The notes under the pieces: model-generated
Seen by the model: only the letters and a program-made list of their open reading frames with translations
Told to the model about the DNA's origin: nothing
Databases searched by the model: none
Assembly: GCF_943734655.1 (NCBI RefSeq)
Contig: NC_071355.1
Location: 54,212,949 to 54,276,948 of the forward strand
Source of the DNA: Sabethes cyaneus
Lineage: Eukaryota > Arthropoda > Insecta > Diptera > Culicidae
Reading direction: 5' to 3'
DNA: 64,000 bases
Translations under genes and position numbers: made by a program
In this document: piece by piece, positions 59,289 to 64,000 of the stretch
Numbering within the stretch: the first letter of the stretch is position 1
Layout of the letters: each line of letters opens with the position of its first letter

Positions 59289-60280
59289 ATGGCCCTTGTC
59301 GAGATGAAGCAAGCTCCTTTTCCAGTAGATGGCCGAGATCACGCCACCTCGGCCTGTCACCGATCATCTTTCTTGGCGATCGTGGGATCGCCGCAGCTCG
59401 CTTTCTCGCGTATCGAGCCTAAATGTTGGCGTCAGCCGTCTTAAACGAACGTGTGAACCTCCCGAAGGACTGGATCGGATTTTGTAGCTTGTTGGACCAC
59501 ACTGAAACTGAGAGGACGAGAATTTGTACTGACTTCAAATCTGCACACTACGACGAAATCATCGTCCGAGTTGGCATGCTGGCTGTTAGCAACATCTCGG
59601 CATTCCTGAACTTTGGGTAACCGGTTGGTGGTGTAAAACAGGATCTCCGTTTGTAGCCGAAACCTTCTTCCGAAAATGAACTTGTGGAATTTGGTGACTG
59701 CAAAAACTCTCGCCAGACCTTCAGGATCCAGCAGCGAGTATTGTTTCTCTGCCGCGTTCAGTACCCGGGAAGTCTGTCGTCAGAGAACTCATGGCTAATT
59801 GTAACTCCACCTCCAGCTGAAGAAGCGTCGGCAGACACTTTAGTCTCCTGTTCTTACTGTAGAACTGCGTCCAAGTTCCGCCGAAGCTCATCAACATCCT
59901 TGTCTCCGACGACCAAGTACCCAATAATCCAAGTACCCTTAGGTAGTCCAACGAACATGGTTGTTGGAACACTCTTGGTGCAGCCTGTGGCAACCAGTTT
60001 TTTTTACATACTCGGGTGGAAATAGTTGGTGAGCATGCGGCTAGAACTTTCATCGACTTTCATTTGCAGAAACGCGTTGGTGTGCTGAACACGCTGCAGC
60101 CGGTCAGCTTGGAGAAAATATCCTGATGATTAGTATTGATGGGACTGGAGTCGCTCGTTGAGCCCAGAGGAGTTATCTCCACATACGCGTATGGTGCCGT
60201 TCGCCTTTCTGACCACCACAATCGGAACCGCCCACGCGCGTTTGGACCAGTGGTGAAATGATGTTTGGTGGATCATTGGA
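59289..60280 (-). pseudogene. Ty3/gypsy reverse transcriptase-RNase H
   Basis: On the minus strand from 60260 down: VVVRKANGTIRVCGDNSSGL, NERLQSHQY (RT start), TNAFLQMKVDE (~60060), then a deletion that removes the YxDD palm motif. Next comes VVGDKDVDELRRNLDAVLQ, VSADASSAGGGVTISHEFSD (RNase H first D block), YSLLDPEGLARVFAVTKFHK, FIFGRRFRLQTE (RNase H E block and tail) and RPLSFSVVQQATKSDPVLRE. These match gypsy pol in order. The element is dead through stops, shifts and the missing RT core. Confidence 0.88.
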
Positions 60281-60581
60281 TCATCAATTGGATGATCCAA
60301 TTGAAACTGGTCTGCGAGTACGGAAAACTGGTGTGCAGGATTTATTCAGAACTAGCTTGACTTTCAACTTATTGCGCAGCCCTCACGTGGTGCCGAAAAG
60401 CTTCGGCGGTATGCCTTGTACAAGGAATTCGCGTTAACCGATACACCACTAACCAGGTTAAAAACGTTGTCCATTAGTAGGGAACCTTGGAAGGGAACAT
60501 TTGAAGACAAAAATTCGGCTCCTTTAGCCCGATCCGTTAAACCACACCTCACAAGCGAACTCGTGCTACATGTCGAGTTGC

Positions 60582-60809
60582 TTAGTCGGAGCTGATTTGA
60601 CAATTTGTGTTAGGTATAAGAACCAACGTTGGTTGGACTAGTTGTTTCCAGACCTGGTCAAATACGATGATGATCTCCGATGTCGTATCTAAGTGTAGAC
60701 GCACGCGAAGCCCGATGGTTTCCACCTGCACGAACCGTCGCTTACTCTGGTTGCTACCGTCGGAAACGATGGTTTTGGTAATCGTTGCTCTCATTCTTCG
60801 CCGGTTCAA
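60582..60809 (-). pseudogene. Ty3/gypsy aspartic protease fragment
   Basis: Frame contains RRFVQVETIGLRVRLHLDTT, then SEIIIVFDQVWKQLVQPTL. This matches the gypsy retropepsin (rf..v.inG..v.lqLDTaSDitiis...W..lG.P), with the catalytic D kept in an LDTTSE motif. It lies between the gag-like and RT pieces, as expected for gypsy gag-pol. Confidence 0.85.
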
Positions 60810-60990
60810 AATCTACGCAACTTTTGTTTACCCGACTTCCAAAATTAACATAGTCTTCAGTCGATGTTTAGTGATGATGACGGTACTGCACCATGTCTTT
60901 ACCGTTGATTCAGTAGTCCCGAACAACGCTGTGAGCTTCTCCTCAGCAACATAGATGTTATAACGTAGTTGTAGTGACTGCTAGATGACT

Positions 60991-61198
60991 AAAAGCAAAG
61001 CCTTGGGCTGAAACGTCTTTCTAAGACTTGACCCTTCTTTATCGACATACTTTGCAGCCGGCTATTAGAGTACAGGACAGTTACGGGGCTAGTGTAACAA
61101 TCCTACTGACTTTATCTACCAGCACCACCTGGCCGAGATTCGAACATACGACGACTGGCTTGTTAGACCAGCATCGTACCTCGAAGCAAACTGGACGG
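60991..61198 (-). mobile_element. tRNA-derived SINE, family F, copy 2 (10-bp TSD)
   Basis: On the minus strand: AGTTTGCTTCGAGGTACGAT, TGGTCTAACAAGCCAGTCG, ATGTTCGAATCTCGGCCAGG (B box), TACTCTAATAGCCGGCTGCA, ending GGCTTTGCTTTT. Flanked by CTAGATGACT at 60981-60990 and 61199-61208. It interrupts the gypsy element between protease and gag. Confidence 0.9.
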
Positions 61199-61236
61199 CT
61201 AGATGACTGATAGAAGTCAGAAATAAGTCTCCTCAA

Positions 61237-61860
61237 CTAAATATGGCAGAATCGGGCTACTGGGGCTGGACCGTGACGTTGAACTTGAAGTCCTAGGGAG
61301 CTTTCGGCAGTAATGTAGCTCACGCACCGGGAATGTTCGCCGGTTCCTAGATGATGCAAAAGTAATCTGATTTTCACAGCATCGTCCAGTCTCTGTGCAC
61401 TCTTAAAGAAAAGATCTTCGTTGTGATCATAATAGGTAGTAAAGATAACCAATGTATCTTCAGCATCAAACTGGAACTTATTAAATCAGTTAAGGAATCA
61501 AAATTAGTTTCTAGATTGGGTGGAACGTTGACGTTAGTCAATGACATCATGCTCCGGAAAAGCTACTGCCACTGGAGAAGCTGGTTTGGTCCTGCCTGTT
61601 ACTGCAGGAGCTGCTGCAAAATTTGGACGATGACGGTGCTGCTGGTTCTGACCGAATGGATTGGCTTCGGGATGCTATTTTTTACCGGGCAAACCGTTTC
61701 CCTGGTTCTGATTAATCGCTTAGTCCTGCTCGGACATTTTGTTGCAGATGTGCTTTCTTTTGCTCAACGGCGGCGTCATGGTTAGAATTCGATTACGTTT
61801 TTTTCTACGCAAGATTTTTCGGCGGAAATCACTTTCGAAACTCGCGTTCTGGTCGCCACT
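61237..61860 (-). pseudogene. Ty3/gypsy gag-like region
   Basis: The minus frame YYDHNEDLFFKSAQRLDDAV, KIRLLLHHLGTGEHSRCVSY matches the insect gypsy gag pattern W..rYEdiF......lddd.kvrlLLrkLgt.Eh.ryv.yI. Further upstream (61550-61790) are RRKHICNKMSEQD-like and Pro/Ser-rich remnants. Just beyond, TGGCGACCAGAACGCG (minus, 61843-61858) resembles the start after a gypsy 5' LTR. Confidence 0.75.
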
Positions 61861-62015
61861 GTTGTACCGTAACGAGAGAGTGGAGTGTGATAAGTATGTA
61901 AAAATATACAATTTCACTACGTTACTAATTATTAAAATACTTTACGAGACACATTGTAAGTGTGAATAAAACAATCGGTGTGGCGACTTGACAGTTTTAT
62001 GAGCGACACATGTGA
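61861..62015 (-). other. Possible 5' LTR remnant of the gypsy element
   Basis: On the minus strand the sequence before the TGGCGACCAGAAC primer-site-like motif runs from about TGTCGCTCATAAAACTGTC (62015) to ...TTACGGTACAAC (61861). No second LTR was found left of the integrase, so this is tentative. Confidence 0.35.
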
Positions 62016-62119
62016 CGTTGATCCGGATGTCAGTAGCTTACCAGTGGTAAACCCTGTGGTAACTTCGGAAATCGGGTTGCCAGTGCTCCTAACAATGGAA
62101 GCAGGCAGGCAGATTATTT

Positions 62120-63215
62120 CTGGTGGTTGGGAATAGGCAACATGTAAAGTCAGTTTACTGTATCAGTGAGTATTCTGGATTACGAAAACTTTCAGCTGAG
62201 CTAGCTTATAATCAACAACGAAGATTGGATGGAAACAAAGACAAACATCGTAAAGCCTTTCAAAATAATAGAAACCGGACGGGATACTTGGGAACAAGGC
62301 GGCCCGAGTATCCGCCAGGGCTCTGTCGTTTTCTATACAGATGGGTCAAAAATGAATAGCTCTACTGGGGCTGGCATCACAGGCCCAGGAATAAATATTT
62401 CAATACCAATGGGACACTGGCCCACAGTATTCCAGGCTGAAATATATGCAATCTACGAATGTACACGTGTCTGCCTGGTTCGAAACTATAGATATGCTAA
62501 CATATGTATTTTTTCTGACAGCCAAGCAGCGCTTAAAGCACTGAAAGCTTGTACTTGTAATTCAAAGCTAGTATGGAAGTGTATCCTCTCACTGACGCAA
62601 CTGACGGAAAAGAATCAAGTAAACCTTTACTTGGGTTCCCGGCCATTGCGAAGTGGAAGGAAATGAAAATGCCGATACTTTAGCGAGGCAGGGTTCATCT
62701 ACGGACTTTATCGGCCCAGAACCGTTCTGTGGTGTGTCACCAAGCGCGCCTGAATCCGAACTTCGGGCCTGGGAACACAAAACAATAGAGGAAAATTGGA
62801 AATCCTCTACAGGACTAAGACAGTCTAAGCGCTTTATACAGCCAGACCGTAAAAAAGCCTATCATTGCTTAATTTGAAGAAAACCGAACTAAGCATAATA
62901 ATAGGATTATTTACCGGTCACTGTCCGAGCAAACGCCATCTCAAAACGATTGGTAGGCTGGACAATGATACTTGCCAACTCTGCGAATTCGAAAGCGAAA
63001 CCGCAGAACATCTGCTCTGCCAGTGCAGTGCACTAACTCTTCGCAGACTAAGAATCTTCGATAAAGGAACAATGGAGCCTTTCGAAGTCTGGTCTGCAAA
63101 TCCCAATCAGGTAATAAACTTCATAAGAAGTTCAATGCCGGACTGGGAGAAGAGGTATGAATTGACAATGACAAACACTTCCATCAATAGTGTTATGTCG
63201 GCAACTAATACCTAG
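62120..63215 (+). pseudogene. LINE ORF2 RNase H domain and C-terminus
   Basis: Plus strand: VVFYTDGSKMNSSTGAGI (~62320), WPTVFQAEIYAIYECTRV (~62420), IFSDSQAALKAL (~62508) and, after a frameshift near 62632, VEGNENADTLARQGS (~62650). All four RNase H acidic positions (D, E, D, D) are visible. Then SELRAWEHKTIEENW, GLFTGHCPSKRHLKTIGRLD and the zinc-knuckle-like CQLCEFESETAEHLLCQC (~62968). The EN and RT parts are missing, so the copy is 5'-truncated. RNase H downstream of RT occurs in the I, Loa and related LINE clades. Stops at 62664 and 62876 also break it. Confidence 0.88.
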
Positions 63216-63663
63216 ACAAAAGAAGAAGTATACCACAATAGATCAAAATAATGGTCGCAGTGGTCAAATCTTCCGACAAAAAAAAGAAAATTCTGGATTA
63301 ATCTTTCTTCATGACAGAAAAATTAAAAGCACAAAAATGCAAATTAAGGCGGAATAGATGTCCATATTCTCTATTTAGTTATTTCAATCTAATCCAAATT
63401 GCTGTTGAAAATCAATTCAAAAAAATCCAAGGCAGGGTATGTTGCTGGTTCGTCGTAATTGCCTATTCCCGTCCTAACCAACACAAATTATTAAAAATAT
63501 CAGCATTTTTATGACACACTATCCAGCTTTCCACGAGCGATAATGGCGGATATTGAGCACAAGTGGGCACAATCTTTTGACATTCATTGGAGGAGCATCG
63601 AGTTCGCCCTGACGGAGTTACTATGGATACATTCATGATTGTTTGTTGTTCGAATGTAAAAAT
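63216..63663. other. LINE 3' flank and unassigned DNA
   Basis: AAAAGAAGAAGTATACC follows the LINE stop and may be the 3' UTR. The rest is unrecognised. Confidence 0.4.
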
Positions 63664-64000
63664 GTAAACATTGTTCAATTTTGCAGATCAGCTAAAGAGG
63701 AACATGATTGAACGGACAACAAGTTTTATGGATTGTGGCTTTCCAGTTTTCGCAAATTTCAGGGAGAATGTCCAAATACGCAACGGAAAGTTTCTTATCA
63801 AGTCGAGACGCTGTTCGAGAGCAAACTTGCCAACGGCTCGACCAACATGAAGTTAATGTTTGCGTTAATGTGTAATGTTTCGAATGTTTAATTCGCACGA
63901 TTGCCTTCAGCAAATTATGGCCGCAAACCACTATAAAAGTTTGAATTCGTTTAGTTATGTTCCACTTCAGCTGATCTGCAAAATTAAACAATGTTTACAT
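63664..64000. mobile_element. TIR element reaching the window end
   Basis: TGTAAACATTGTTCAATTTTGCAGATCAGC-type sequence starting about 63663 is repeated inverted up to base 64000 (GCTGATCTGCAAAATTAAAC, AATGTTTACAT), about 43 bp. The minus frame across it (63692-63991, 99 codons, with KLSVAYLDILPEICENWK) is unrecognised; part of it reads through the terminal repeats. The element edge coincides with the window edge, so its target duplication cannot be seen. Confidence 0.75.

Overview
The window looks like repeat-dense, AT-rich insect nuclear DNA, most likely from a culicine mosquito such as Aedes. I infer this from the mix of elements: a DD37E mariner-type transposase of the kind described from mosquitoes, EN+RT LINEs, an R1-clade LINE, gypsy and BEL/Pao fragments, tRNA-derived SINEs and many short inverted-repeat elements. 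I could not confirm the species. I found no host protein-coding exon that I could defend; almost every reading frame with recognisable content is a broken transposable-element protein.

Layout. 0-3.6 kb: minus-strand wreckage of a DD37E transposase and several LINE pieces, with a retroposed inverted dimer (2443-2705, 15-bp target duplication) between them. 7.1-8.3 kb: a minus-strand LINE reverse transcriptase split by a SINE with a 9-bp target duplication. 8.6-11.3 kb: a 108-bp palindromic element, a diverged ~116-bp satellite, and a repeat carrying a CGGCCATTCGTGATT-type minisatellite. 15-19.3 kb: a ~12-bp minisatellite with a large internal palindrome, then several well-bounded DNA elements (16593, 17710, 18774). 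23.4-26.8 kb: a LINE split by a hAT-like element and a 108-bp element, followed by purine-rich and minisatellite DNA. 32.0-35.5 kb: a 13-bp minisatellite, a BEL/Pao integrase fragment and a 1.1-kb TIR element. 40.0-43.8 kb: a 108-bp element, a TTAA-flanked element and a 2.8-kb fold-back element with ~0.8-kb arms. 44.1-48.0 kb: an R1-clade LINE lying inside an (AC)n microsatellite. 48.0-54.5 kb: two TA-flanked elements with matching arrays of repeated motifs, an R1-like fragment, and a 1.9-kb candidate element. 55.6-62 kb: a plus-strand Jockey/CR1-like LINE interrupted by at least four insertions, abutting a minus-strand gypsy element that is itself interrupted by a MITE and a SINE. 62.1-63.2 kb: the RNase H and C-terminal end of another LINE. 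The window ends inside a TIR element.

The elements do not form a pathway. Their nesting gives a relative order of insertion. Of most interest are (a) a group of CCC...GGG-ended elements with two-base target duplications, one confirmed by an empty paralogous site; (b) elements at 48046 and 53606 whose different internal motifs occupy nearly the same positions; (c) the microsatellite-resident R1 LINE; and (d) two ~262-bp retroposed inverted structures. The unique-looking DNA (roughly 11.4-14.9, 20.4-23.2, 35.5-39.3 and 51.5-53.6 kb) may be host intergenic or intronic sequence.
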